From assembly GCF_002091675.1 (NCBI RefSeq), contig NZ_BDAE01000010.1:1-64000 (forward strand): a stretch of 64,000 nucleotides of DNA. Reading direction: 5' to 3'. Made by a program: the position numbers and the translations under genes. Positions 9,027 through 18,365 of this stretch are shown one piece after another (within the stretch, counting starts at the first letter, position 1; every line of letters begins with the position of its first letter). The notes beneath the pieces are model-generated. The model was not told where the DNA came from, ran no database searches, and saw only the letters and a list, made by a program, of their open reading frames with translations. The stretch comes from Pseudomonas luteola NBRC 103146. Its GTDB lineage: Bacteria; Pseudomonadota; Gammaproteobacteria; Pseudomonadales; Pseudomonadaceae.

Positions 9027-9928
9027 TTCTATCTGGCCGGGGTATGGCGCTGTCGGTGCTTTCTTCCGTACTGTTCGCTGTGATGCCGGTGTACTTCAAT
9101 TATCTGGAGCCACTGGACGGTGTTCAGGTGCTGACGCAACGCATTCTCTGGTCGATTCCCATGGTATTGCTGCTTCTGGTACTGACACGACAGGGCGCTA
9201 TGCTGCGACAGGCGCTTGCTCGATTGCTTCGTGAGCCTCGGCTGATTTTGGCTCTAATAGGCAGCACCTTACTGGTTGGATCGCAATGGGGGGTATTTGT
9301 CTGGGCAACGATGACAGGGCATACTCTGGATATAACACTGGGCTATTTCCTGTTGCCTCTGGTGATGGTCATAGTCGGCCGCATGTTTTACGGCGAAGAG
9401 ATGAGACCGTTATATCGGGTCGCTGTAGTCTTCGCCTTGATCGGCGTCATTCATGAGTGGTGGGCTACCGGGGCGTTTTCCTGGGTTACGCTGGTGTCGG
9501 CTCTGGGTTATCCACCTTATTTCATGTTGCGGCGCTGGATGAAAATTGATGCGCTGTCCGGCTTTATTCTAGAAATGCTGTGCATGACGCCTTTGGCTAT
9601 CGTGCTGCTCTATTTTTTCAGTCCTGCCTCGGCTCTGCAGGTGGCGCCGAGCTTGTGGATCCTTCTACCGGGGCTTGGCTTGTTGAGCGCGGTGGCCTTC
9701 GGCGCCATGATGGCTGCAAGCCGACTGTTGCCAATGGGGCTGTTTGGTATTCTAAGCTACATCGAGCCAGCCCTGCTTGTGTTTGTCGCGATCCTGCTGC
9801 TGGACGAAGCATTTGTCTCTTCCCTGCTCTGGACATACGGACCGATCTGGACTGCCGTACTGCTTGTTTGCCTGGACAGTGCCCGTTTGCTCAAGAAGCA
9901 GTTGCGTCGAGGGCTGGAAAATGTCTGA
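9023..9928 (+). CDS. rarD: RarD-type EamA permease
   Basis: The 301-residue polytopic protein matches the RarD branch of the EamA superfamily. The GMALSVLSSVLFAVMPVYF start, the YLEPLDGVQVLTQRILWSIP region and the late GILSYIEPALLVF segment are typical of RarD. RarD was linked to chloramphenicol sensitivity, but its substrate is not established. The ATG overlaps the stop of the preceding permease, giving a two-gene operon. It ends 5 bp from the convergent puuD-like cytochrome gene, with no terminator visible. Confidence 0.8.
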   Translation: MILSGRGMALSVLSSVLFAVMPVYFNYLEPLDGVQVLTQRILWSIPMVLLLLVLTRQGAMLRQALARLLREPRLILALIGSTLLVGSQWGVFVWATMTGHTLDITLGYFLLPLVMVIVGRMFYGEEMRPLYRVAVVFALIGVIHEWWATGAFSWVTLVSALGYPPYFMLRRWMKIDALSGFILEMLCMTPLAIVLLYFFSPASALQVAPSLWILLPGLGLLSAVAFGAMMAASRLLPMGLFGILSYIEPALLVFVAILLLDEAFVSSLLWTYGPIWTAVLLVCLDSARLLKKQLRRGLENV

Positions 9929-9933
9929 TAGCT

Positions 9934-10380
9934 TCAGCGGCCGCCACTAAGCGTTGAAATCCAGCGTCCTACGAGGTCTCGCTCGGACTGGGTCATCTGC
10001 GTGACATTGCCTAAAGGCATGGCATTGGAATCTATGGCTTGCTGCTTGATTCGCGGGGCCATTTGCCGGATCTGATCAGGCGTATCCAATAGAACCGCAG
10101 CCGGTGCCTCACTAAACAAGGGGCTGGTGGGTTGACTGGAATGACAGACCGTACAGCGTTCGTGAATGATGCCTTCTACCTGAGCGAAATCACCTGTAGC
10201 GGTAAGTGGCATCTGTTGCGATTGTACCGTAGCGTAAAGGCTGCCTGGATTTTTGACAGGTGGGGGCGTGTGAGTGGATTGTATCAATGGAGACATCTGC
10301 TCATTGTCAAACCACAGGAAGAGGCCCAGCGCTACCAATGTTAGCCCTGAGCCAAACAGCATCCATCTGAGTTTTTGCAT
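9934..10380 (-). CDS. Membrane-anchored monohaem cytochrome c, like the C-terminal domain of urate hydroxylase PuuD
   Basis: From the ATG at 10380 the product is 148 residues. It has one transmembrane segment (about residues 6-25), a linker, and a cytochrome c domain with the haem motif CTVCH and a likely Met ligand in AMPLGNVTQM. Sequence features after the anchor (VEGIIHERCTVCH, PLGNVTQMTQSERD) resemble the C-terminal cytochrome domain of bacterial PuuD. The large N-terminal membrane catalytic domain expected there is absent. It follows the allA remnant by about 60 bp on the same strand. It may therefore be a truncated puuD or a stand-alone cytochrome that still works as an electron carrier. 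A TTG at 10416 is an alternative start. Confidence 0.7.
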   Translation of the reverse strand: MQKLRWMLFGSGLTLVALGLFLWFDNEQMSPLIQSTHTPPPVKNPGSLYATVQSQQMPLTATGDFAQVEGIIHERCTVCHSSQPTSPLFSEAPAAVLLDTPDQIRQMAPRIKQQAIDSNAMPLGNVTQMTQSERDLVGRWISTLSGGR

Positions 10381-10443
10381 GTCGCGATCACTGGCTAAAG
10401 CTATCAGTATAACCAAGCGGTGTTTCGGCCTGATGATAGTCAG

Positions 10444-10690
10444 TCAGGAGCTATCGGCTGGCTGTGCCGTTTCGGTCAACGATAAGGTCGCAACATCCAA
10501 GAGTGCTAATACAGGGTGATGCCTAACTGTTCGATGATAACTAAAGGCTTGTTCTTCGTTGGCAACAAAGACCCTGATGGCGTCAGGATCAAATTTGTCG
10601 CTAGCGGTAGAACTATGACCAAAAAAGCCGTGCCTTTCTGGTTTGCTCTACTGTAGCTCATCACGCGTTGACTGATTCAATACCATTATC
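10444..10690 (-). pseudogene. allA: Remnant of ureidoglycolate lyase (allA)
   Basis: A minus-strand frame of about 67 codons ending at a TGA (10444-10446) has no usable start. It reads like the C-terminal half of AllA: FDPDAIRVFVA, then SYHRTVRHHPVLAL, which matches the family's conserved His-His-Pro segment before the last strands. Slightly upstream, in another frame, KGTAFLVIV resembles the preceding FLVVVA strand, so at least one frameshift lies near 10620-10635. The first half of the protein (normally about 165 residues in total) is gone. AllA splits ureidoglycolate to glyoxylate and urea at the end of purine degradation. Family identity comes from my recognition of these motifs, not from a search. 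Confidence 0.62.
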
Positions 10691-10701
10691 AGGGGCTGGT
10701 C

Positions 10702-10995
10702 ATGGGACGATCATATGCTGGATATCGCTCACGGCTGTGCGGGTGCAAATATCGCTCTAGCGTTGTGCCGCGTGGATAATGCAGCGCATTGGTTATGCTT
10801 GTACTAAACACCAATGGCCGCTGTGATCAGCTGTTATTGAAGGATGAGAATTTTGTTTCGGGATGCTATGAGCTGATTCAAGGTGGGTGGTAACTGCCGA
10901 GAAAGAGGTCTCATGTCCCGAGCCGGCTTTTCTGGATAATGTCGTATTTAGCGCTGGATTGCCTTTAGCATCATGCGAATATTCTTAGTTATTCT
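10702..10995 (+). pseudogene. uraH: Remnant of 5-hydroxyisourate hydrolase (uraH)
   Basis: Three frames together spell most of a transthyretin-like HIU hydrolase. The pieces are MGR at 10702, HMLDIAHGCAGANIALALCR from 10712, then after a shift TNGRCDQLLLKDENFVSGCYEL (10810-10875), and after another shift PEPAFLDNVVFSAGLP (from about 10917). These correspond in order to the family's HVLDTAHG, TNxDGRCD, YELxF and PEPAFLDVVPVRFGI blocks. The C-terminal YRGS tetrapeptide is not recoverable. Two or more frameshifts and internal stops make a functional product very unlikely. UraH acts directly after urate oxidation, so its loss fits the neighbouring allA and xdhB remnants. Confidence 0.78.
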
Positions 10996-11255
10996 GCTTA
11001 GAACGAGTTGATGCCGCTGAGTACGCCGATCTCACGCATTGTTGACGCACATGGCTGGTAAGGGAGCGCGCTCTATACTGGGCAGCAGACAGTGCTCTTA
11101 ACAGCGCAATGCGTGTGGTAGAGGGGAAGGGCGTGCTTATTTATATATGTGCCCTTTGTAACCTTTCGTAAGGTAGTGGAACTTTTTGGGGAACAATTGC
11201 GAATATCTTGGGGCCGAAGGGTTGATCCGTGAAAGTTGTGCCTGGAGTAACCCCC

Positions 11256-14200
11256 ATGTCGATCCGTGTATCGCGAAGAAACTTCTTAAAATTAAGCGCG
11301 ACCGGGGTGGCAACGTCGAGTATGGCAATGTTGGGCTTTGCGCCTGAACCTGCCATGGCGTCCATCCGTTATTTCAAACTTGCTGCAGCCAAGGTAACTC
11401 GAAACACCTGCACCTACTGTTCCGTAGGATGCGGCATGCTGATTTATAGCCGAGGCGATAACAGCATCAATACCGTTGAGGATATTTACCACATCGAGGG
11501 CGATCCGGATCATCCGGTCAGTCGCGGCTCCCTGTGCCCTCGTGGTGCTGGCGCACTCGACTTCGTCAAAAGCGAGTCCCGTCTTTCCCACCCCTCCGTT
11601 CGCGAGCCGGGCTCTAATGAATGGAAGCGTATCAGCTGGAATGAAGCGCTGGACCGCATTGCGCGTCATTTGAAGGATGACCGCGATAAGAACTTTGTGA
11701 CCCGTGACCAGCATGGTCATCTGGTCAACCATTGGACTACGACAGGTTTTCTTGCAGCGTCTGCTACCTCGAATGAGACGGCTTACCTGACTCAGAAAAT
11801 CGCACGTAGCCTTGGTGTTGTTGTAATGGATAACCAAGCACGCGTTTGACACGGACCGACGGTGGCAGGTCTTGCCCCAACATACGGTCGCGGTGCGATG
11901 ACGAATTCTTGGACTGATATCCGCAATGCCAATCTGATCCTTTCCATGGGCGGTAACTCGGCTGAGGCGCATCCTGTAGGCTTTCGCTGGGTAATCGAGG
12001 CAAAGGAAAAGAACAACGCCAAACTCATTTCCATTGATCCGCGCTTTACCCGTACGGGCGCCGTGGCGGATTACCATGCCTCCATTCGGACAGGTACTGA
12101 CATCGTGTGGTTGGGCGGTCTGATCAACTATTTGTTGACTACTGACAAGATCAACCATGAATACGTCAAGGCCTATACCGACGTCGCAATCATCGTAAAA
12201 GAGGATTTCGACTTTCATGATGGCTTGTTCTCCGGCTATAAGCAGGACGATATTCGTGCTTATGACAAGTCGAGCTGGAGTTATGAGTTCGATGAAAAGG
12301 GTATGGTGAAGGAAGACCCAACCCTACAGCATCCCCGCTGCGTTTATCAGCTGATGCGTAAGCACTACAGCCGCTACACCATCGAGAAGGTTGAAAGCGT
12401 TTGCGGTATGCCGCGTGATCAAGTCCAGAAAGTCTGGGACATGATTGCCGAGACGGCTGCCGAAGACAAAACCATGACCATTCTCTACGCGCTGGGTTGG
12501 ACACAGCATTCTGTTGGCGCGCAGATGATTCGTGCCGGCAGTATGGTGCAGTTACTCCTGGGTAACATCGGCATGCTGGGTGGTGGGGTTAATGCCTTGC
12601 GTGGGCACTCCAACATTCAGGGCTTGACCGATTTGGGTCTGCTCTCAAACCAGCTTCCTGGCTATATCCGTCTGCCTTCTCATGAAGAGCAGGATTTTGA
12701 CGGTTATATCGAGCGGCGTGCCAAGCAGCCGTTACGTCCAGGGCAGGTGTCTTATTGGAAATACTTCAAGCGCTTCCATGTCAGCCTTATGAAGTCATGG
12801 TATGGCGATGCAGCCACGGCAGAAAACAACTGGTGTTATGACTGGCTGCCCAAGCTCACAGAACCGTTGTATGACGTTATGCATACCCTTGAGCGTATGC
12901 ACAATGGCGAGATAACAGGCTACCTGGCGCAAGGCTTCAACTTCCTGGCTTCGTTCCCGAACAAGAACAAGAACGTGGAAGCACTCTCCAAGCTCAAGTT
13001 CCTGGTAGTCATGGATCCTCTGGATATCGAGACGACCGAGTTCTGGAAAAACCATGGCGAGTACAATGATGTAGACTCGTCAAAGATTCAGACTGAAGTC
13101 TTCCGTCTACCCACGACCTGTTTCGCCGAAGAAAATGGCTCCATCGTCAACAGCTGTCGTTGGTTGCAGTGGCATTGGCGCGCGGCACCACCACCAGGCG
13201 AGGCGCGTCCAGACGTTGCGATCATGGCCGGTATTTTCCATCGTCTGCAGCAGATGTATCGTGATGAAGGCGGAGCATTCCCTGATCCGATTCTGAATCT
13301 GACCTGGCCCTACAGCAACCCTGAAGAGCCTAACCCGGAAGATCTGGCCCAGGAATATAACGGCCGCGCATTGGCGGATCTGCCCAGTACCGATGGCAAA
13401 ACCATCACCCACAAGAAGGGGGATCTGCTGGATGACTTTGGTTATCTGACCGATGATGGTCGTACAGCCTGTGGCTGCTGGATTTACTCTGGCTGCTGGA
13501 CTCGTGCCGGCAATATGATGGATAGACGCGATAATGCCGATCCTTACAATGTCGGTATTACATTGGGATGGGCTTGGTCGTGGCCTCTCAATCGACGCAT
13601 TTTGTATAACCGTGCAAGCGCGCGTCCTGATGGCACCTCTTGGGCGCCCGAGAAGCGGCTCATCTGGTGGAACGGCGAGCGTTGGGCTGGACCAGATATT
13701 CCAGACTTTCCTTGGACGTCGCCACCAGAAGCCGGTGCTAGCCCATTTATTCTCAACCAGGAAGGTGTTGCGCACTTCTTTGGCGGTAGCATGATGGCGG
13801 AAGGGCCGTTCCCTGAGCATTATGAGCCGTTCGAGTCTCCTCTCGACTATAATCCGATGCACCCGAACAACCCTGCAGCCAAAAACAATCCGGCGGCACG
13901 TGTGTTCAAAGGCGACCGGGAGCAAATGGGGACCAGTAAGGACTTTCCGTATGCCGCTACGACGTATCGGATTACGGAGCACTTCCACTTCTGGACCACT
14001 CATGCGCGACTCAATGCCATTGCACAGCCAGAAAAGTTTGTGGAAATCGGGGAAGACCTGGCCAATGAACTCGGTATCAAGGCTGGTGATACGGTAAAGG
14101 TCACATCAAAGCGTGGCTTCATCCGTGCCATTGCGGTGGTTACCAAGCGTATCCATAAGCTTCAAGTGGAAGGACGCACGGTGCACCAGATTGGTATTCC

Positions 14201-14330
14201 TATTCACTGGGGCTTCAAAGGCGTGGCCAGGAAAGGTTTCCTGACCAATACCCTGACACCAGTGGTGGGCGATGCCAACACGCAGACGCCTGAGTTCAAG
14301 TCGTTCCTGGTGAACGTCGAGAAGGTATGA
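11256..14330 (+). CDS. fdnG: Formate dehydrogenase major subunit, selenocysteine-containing
   Basis: Reading through the in-frame TGA at 11847-11849 gives a 1024-residue catalytic subunit that oxidises formate to CO2 in the periplasm, with molybdopterin and one 4Fe-4S cluster. The ATG at 11256 follows a GGAG site and begins a Tat signal (SRRNFLKLS). An in-frame GTG 27 nt upstream is less likely. Cluster ligands are C52, C55, C59 and C94. The TGA encodes Sec198 in the context [13 protein letters not shown], matching E. coli FdnG, and a SECIS hairpin follows it. Length is normal for FdnG/FdoG. It heads the fdnGHI-fdhE operon. The fdnG versus fdoG label is arbitrary. Sec decoding needs selA, selB, selC and selD, none of which are in this window. 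Confidence 0.94.
11847..11880 (+). promoter_or_regulatory. Selenocysteine UGA codon with bacterial SECIS element
   Basis: Fourteen nt after the UGA (11847-11849), GGCA at 11864-11867 pairs with TGCC at 11873-11876 around a GGTCT loop. The small apical stem with a GGUCU loop at this distance is what SelB recognises in E. coli fdhF and fdnG mRNAs. The downstream frame is conserved without interruption for more than 800 codons, so the TGA is decoded, not a mutation. Confidence 0.9.
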
Positions 14331-14343
14331 GGACGCGATAATC

Positions 14344-15264
14344 ATGAGAGGCGATCAAGTCAACTTTCAAAACATCGTCGCCCGGTCCGCGACCACCGAA
14401 GCCTCGCCGCACACACGTGACGGCGGAGTGGAGAAGGTCGCCAAGCTGATCGACGTTTCCCGGTGCATCGGGTGTAAGGCTTGTCAGGTAGCGTGTTCGG
14501 AGTGGAACGATCTGCGTGATGAGATCGGCCACTGTGACGGCAGCTATAACAATCCGGCAGACCTTAGTCCTACTACTTTCCAGGTCATGCGGTTCAATGA
14601 GTATGTGAACGAGCAGGGCAATCTGGAGTGGTTGATCCGCAAGGACAACTGCATGCACTGTGCAGAGCCTGGCTGCATGAAGGCCTGTCCGGCACCCGGG
14701 GCGATTGTGCAATACGCCAACGGTATCGTGGACTTCAACTCCGAGCACTGCATCGGTTGCGGTTATTGCGTGTCAGGCTGTCCATTCAACATTCCGCGTA
14801 TCTCCAAGAAGGATCAAAAGGCCTATAAATGCACATTGTGCTCGGACCGTGTCTATCACGGCCTGGAGCCTGCCTGCGTTAAGACCTGCCCAACAGGCGC
14901 GATCATGTTTGGTACCAAGGAAGACATGACCGAACATGCGTTGATGCGGGTAGGCCAGCTCAATGATCGTGGTTACGCCAATGCTGGTCTGTACGATCCA
15001 CCGGGTGTAGGCGGTACCCATGTCATGTATGTGTTGCAGCATGCCGACAAACCAGAGCTCTATAGTAATCTGCCGAGCGATCCGCAGATCAGTCCGCTGG
15101 TAGGGCTGTGGAAGGGCATTACCAAGCCCATCATGTCCGCGATGATTGGTTTGACTGCCCTGGCAGGTTTTGCTCACTACGTCATGAAAGGCCCTAAGGA
15201 AGAGCCAGAGGACACGCCGGATGAGGAGATTCGTCACGAGGCCTTAGAGGAGGATCGCAAATGA
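14344..15264 (+). CDS. fdnH: Formate dehydrogenase iron-sulfur (beta) subunit
   Basis: This 306-residue subunit passes electrons from FdnG to the cytochrome b subunit through four 4Fe-4S clusters. The Cys groups are [35 protein letters not shown] with a following CP, and CTLC with CVKTC. A single C-terminal membrane anchor (about residues 255-275, [17 protein letters not shown]) fits FdnH/FdoH. It starts 13 bp after fdnG and overlaps fdnI by 4 bp, so the operon is tightly coupled. It has no signal peptide of its own and would be exported with FdnG by the Tat system. Confidence 0.95.
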   Translation: MRGDQVNFQNIVARSATTEASPHTRDGGVEKVAKLIDVSRCIGCKACQVACSEWNDLRDEIGHCDGSYNNPADLSPTTFQVMRFNEYVNEQGNLEWLIRKDNCMHCAEPGCMKACPAPGAIVQYANGIVDFNSEHCIGCGYCVSGCPFNIPRISKKDQKAYKCTLCSDRVYHGLEPACVKTCPTGAIMFGTKEDMTEHALMRVGQLNDRGYANAGLYDPPGVGGTHVMYVLQHADKPELYSNLPSDPQISPLVGLWKGITKPIMSAMIGLTALAGFAHYVMKGPKEEPEDTPDEEIRHEALEEDRK

Positions 15265-15971
15265 CCCCTTCAAGCAGCGAGAAAGGCATTCTGCGGTACA
15301 GCACGTTCAGCCGTCTGAACCATTGGGTCATCGCGATTACGTTCGTATGTCTGGTGCTCAGCGGTCTGGCGTTCTTTCATCCCTTCTTTTTTGACCTGAC
15401 CGCCCTGTTTGGCGGTCCGACAGTGACGCGCATGGTTCACCCCTTTATCGGGGTGATCATGGCACTCTGTTTCGTGGTCATGGCCATACGCTTTTTCAAG
15501 GTCAACTTGTTCAAGCGTCATGATATCGAGTGGATGAAGCACATTGGTGATGTACTCAGTAACCGGGACGAACTGGCGCCACCGATCGGCATCAACAATC
15601 CCGGTCAGAAGCTGGTGTACTGGCTAATGGTCATGAGTGTGCCGTTGCTGTTGATCTCGGGTATCGTTATCTGGCGGCCTTATTTCGCGGAATATTTTCC
15701 GCGTGAATGGCTGCGGGTATCGAGCCTCGTACATGCATACGTCGCCTTTGTTGCGATCATCACGCTGATCATTCACGTTTACTCGGCGATCTGGGTGAAA
15801 GGCTCCTTCCGAGCGATGACGCAGGGACGGGTTAGCCGTGCCTGGGCCAAGCATCATCATCGCCTCTGGTACGATGATATTGTGGAGCAGGAGCGCAAAG
15901 AAAAGGAAAGAACCGGCTCGCGTTCGGGTGCGGTCAATGAGCATCATATGCCAACGAAGGGGACGCCGTGA
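15261..15971 (+). CDS. fdnI: Formate dehydrogenase cytochrome b556 (gamma) subunit
   Basis: The 236-residue membrane protein has four hydrophobic spans and conserved haem-ligand histidines: His near residue 18 (RLNHWVIA) and others in [10 protein letters not shown] and the [21 protein letters not shown] region. It takes electrons from FdnH and delivers them to quinone, anchoring the complex. The C-terminus after the last span is charged and His-rich. It overlaps fdnH upstream and fdhE downstream by 4 bp each. Confidence 0.94.
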   Translation: MTPSSSEKGILRYSTFSRLNHWVIAITFVCLVLSGLAFFHPFFFDLTALFGGPTVTRMVHPFIGVIMALCFVVMAIRFFKVNLFKRHDIEWMKHIGDVLSNRDELAPPIGINNPGQKLVYWLMVMSVPLLLISGIVIWRPYFAEYFPREWLRVSSLVHAYVAFVAIITLIIHVYSAIWVKGSFRAMTQGRVSRAWAKHHHRLWYDDIVEQERKEKERTGSRSGAVNEHHMPTKGTP

Positions 15972-16906
15972 CAGCCACTGCCACTCACCAATATGGGACC
16001 TCGCCGACGGGGATCATGGATCCGGCTCCCGTTGTACTGCCTAAAAAGCAGGTATTTGCCATGCGGGCACGACGGCTCAACGAGCTTTCTGAGAAAGTCG
16101 AGCCGCTCAGCGGGTTCTTGCTGTTCATGTCGCAGCTCGTCAAAGCGCAGGACATTGTCTTGAACGAGCATGAAGCCAGTTGGCTACCTGATCCAAGCGC
16201 TTTTACGCTGGCGCTGGAGCATGGTATGCCGCCGCTTGGAATCAATGCTTTGCGTCGTGACATTGATTGGCAGGCTGAGCTGAACGCATTGCTTGATACG
16301 CTTGAACTCCACGTGGCCGATAAGCAGCGTGAGCTTTTGACTGCACTGCGTCATCTGGACCATGAGACAAGGGAAGCACTGGCGGACGATATTCTGGATG
16401 GCCGTCCAGGCCCTGTAGAGCATCGTGCCCTGCTTCCTTTTATCTCGGCAGCATTGCAGATCGCCTGGGTTCGTCTTACGCAGTGTCTATCTTCGCCACC
16501 CAGAAGGCCATCCGGTAATGCACGAACGATTTGTCCATGCTGCGGGTCGGCTCCTGTCGCCAGTATCATTCATGCTGATCGAGACCGCAGTGGCGTACGC
16601 TATCTGCACTGTGGTCTGTGTTCGACCGAGTGGCATCTGGAGCGCAGCAAGTGCAGTGTGTGTGGAGAAGGCCGTACGGTGAAGTACCTGAGCCTCGAAG
16701 ATGAGCAAGGCAAAGCGCCGGTGGCTGCGCAGGTGGAAACATGTAGCGACTGCAACAGCTATCTCAAGATTGTAACCAAAGAGTTCAATCTGGGAGCGGA
16801 ACCAATGGCGGATGATCTAGCTAGCCTTATGCTGGATATGAAGCTTGCAGAAGAAGGGCAATTTGATCGAAGCGGATTCAACCCGCTGCTGATTGTAGGT
16901 GAATAA
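15968..16906 (+). CDS. fdhE: Formate dehydrogenase accessory protein FdhE
   Basis: FdhE (312 residues) is the cytoplasmic chaperone needed to mature respiratory formate dehydrogenases. It is an iron-binding, rubredoxin-like protein that interacts with the catalytic subunit before Tat export. Four Cys pairs typical of the family are visible in the second half: CPCCGS, CGLC, CSVCGEG and CSDCNSY. The start is a GTG that overlaps the fdnI stop. It is the last gene before a strong terminator. In several pseudomonads selA and selB follow fdhE; here they do not. Confidence 0.93.
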   Translation: MTATATHQYGTSPTGIMDPAPVVLPKKQVFAMRARRLNELSEKVEPLSGFLLFMSQLVKAQDIVLNEHEASWLPDPSAFTLALEHGMPPLGINALRRDIDWQAELNALLDTLELHVADKQRELLTALRHLDHETREALADDILDGRPGPVEHRALLPFISAALQIAWVRLTQCLSSPPRRPSGNARTICPCCGSAPVASIIHADRDRSGVRYLHCGLCSTEWHLERSKCSVCGEGRTVKYLSLEDEQGKAPVAAQVETCSDCNSYLKIVTKEFNLGAEPMADDLASLMLDMKLAEEGQFDRSGFNPLLIVGE

Positions 16907-16921
16907 CTATTTGCCCTTAAC

Positions 16922-16949
16922 AAAAGGCCGGCTTTCTAGCCGGCCTTTT
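16922..16949. terminator. Bidirectional terminator between fdhE and guaD
   Basis: A perfect 12-bp stem (16922-16933 with 16938-16949) carries a TTCT loop, with A4 on the left and T4 on the right. It can end the fdn operon on the plus strand and guaD, whose stop is 10 bp away, on the minus strand. Confidence 0.92.
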
Positions 16950-16959
16950 CATTGGCGCC

Positions 16960-18258
16960 TTAGCGCTGATGAACCTTCACGCCCATGGCGTAGGTTTCCT
17001 TAACGGCTCGATCATCACCCAGCATCATCAAGGCAAATAGTTTTTCTTCCAGTGACTTGGCCTGCTTCAGGCGATAACTCAGTAGCGGTGTTGCATGGTA
17101 GTCAAGCACTACGAAGTCTGCATCGTTACCTTGAGCGAAACTACCAATCCGATCCTCCAAGCGTAACGCACGAGCGCCGCCTAGCGTTGCAAGGTAAAAG
17201 GCCTTGAACGGATGCAGTTTTTCGCCTTGCAGCTGCATGACCTTATACGCCTCGTTGACGGTTTGCAGCATTGAGAAACTCGTGCCAGCACCAACGTCCG
17301 TGCCCAGGCCAACGTTTACCTTATGCTTTTCAAGTTGCGGCAGTTTGAAAAGACCGCTACCCAGGAACAGATTCGAAGTAGGGCAGAAGGCAACGGCTGA
17401 TCCAGTTTCACTCAAGCGGGCGCATTCTTCATCGCAAAGGTGTACACCGTGTGCAAACACGGAACGTTTACCTAGCAACTGATAATGATCGTAGACATCC
17501 AGATAACCGCTGCGCTCGGGGAAAAGCGACTTCACCCACTCGATTTCCTTGAGGTTTTCGGAAAGGTGCGTGTGCAGGTAGATATCCGGATATTCCCCAA
17601 GCAACTGGCCTGCAAGCGTTAGCTGCTCTGGCGTGCTCGTTGGTGCAAAGCGCGGTGTCACGGCATAGTGCAGGCGGCCTTTGCCATGCCAGCGCTCGAT
17701 CAGCTCCTTGCTGTCTGCATAGCCGGACTCCGGCGTGTCTATCAGAAAGTCGGGAGCATTTCGATCCATCAGGACCTTGCCGGCGATCATGCGCAAATTG
17801 AGCTTTTCAGCCGCTTCGAAGAATGCCTCTACAGACTGCTTGTGTACAGTGCCAAACACCAGAGCAGTTGTGGTGCCGTTACGTAACAGCTCCTTGAGGA
17901 AAATATCGGCGACTTCCGCCGCTTTGGCTGAATCAGCAAACGCTCCCTCGGCCGGGAAGGTGTAGTTGTTTAACCAGTCCAGCAACTGCTCGCCATAGGA
18001 CGCGATGATTCCTGTCTGTGGGTAATGGATGTGCGTGTCGATAAAGCCTGGTGTAATCAGCGCATCCGGGTGCTCAATGACCTCGGTTCCTTCAGGCAGT
18101 ACGGGCAACAGCGTGGCTGCGTTTCCCATTGCATCGATGCGACCATCAGTTACGACCAGCAGTCCGTCTTCAACGAACTCACAGGCAGCCTCAATGCCGA
18201 CGTCATTCGGATCGGCAACGCAGTGGAGCAGAGCGGCACGGTAGGCTTGAGTAGTCAT
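16960..18258 (-). CDS. guaD: Guanine deaminase
   Basis: The 432-residue amidohydrolase converts guanine to xanthine and ammonia. It shows the metal-binding TPGFIDTHIHYPQ motif near residue 70, TYLHTHLSEN in the middle (HTHLSEN), FAHGVHLCDEE, and the zinc-ligand Asp in GLGTDVGAGTSFSM. Length is normal. It lies downstream of xdhC on the same strand, the order xdhB*-xdhC-guaD, which is part of the pseudomonad purine-catabolism operon. The reading frame is intact, so guanine deamination may have been kept for nitrogen or salvage although xdhB next door is destroyed. Confidence 0.94.
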   Translation of the reverse strand: MTTQAYRAALLHCVADPNDVGIEAACEFVEDGLLVVTDGRIDAMGNAATLLPVLPEGTEVIEHPDALITPGFIDTHIHYPQTGIIASYGEQLLDWLNNYTFPAEGAFADSAKAAEVADIFLKELLRNGTTTALVFGTVHKQSVEAFFEAAEKLNLRMIAGKVLMDRNAPDFLIDTPESGYADSKELIERWHGKGRLHYAVTPRFAPTSTPEQLTLAGQLLGEYPDIYLHTHLSENLKEIEWVKSLFPERSGYLDVYDHYQLLGKRSVFAHGVHLCDEECARLSETGSAVAFCPTSNLFLGSGLFKLPQLEKHKVNVGLGTDVGAGTSFSMLQTVNEAYKVMQLQGEKLHPFKAFYLATLGGARALRLEDRIGSFAQGNDADFVVLDYHATPLLSYRLKQAKSLEEKLFALMMLGDDRAVKETYAMGVKVHQR

Positions 18259-18365
18259 ATCCCTTCTTAATCATCCAGTGTGTTAACGGTAGACAGGTCA
18301 AGCATGCAACCTGTCGCGCACGATCAGCCACTGCAAGGTCGACAATTCAAACCCGCGCGACATTA

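Noticed and set aside
11229-11849. Treating the fdnG 5' part as a separate gene or a nonsense pseudogene
   Set aside because: The TGA is in the exact selenocysteine context, a SECIS hairpin follows, and the frame continues intact for over 800 codons.
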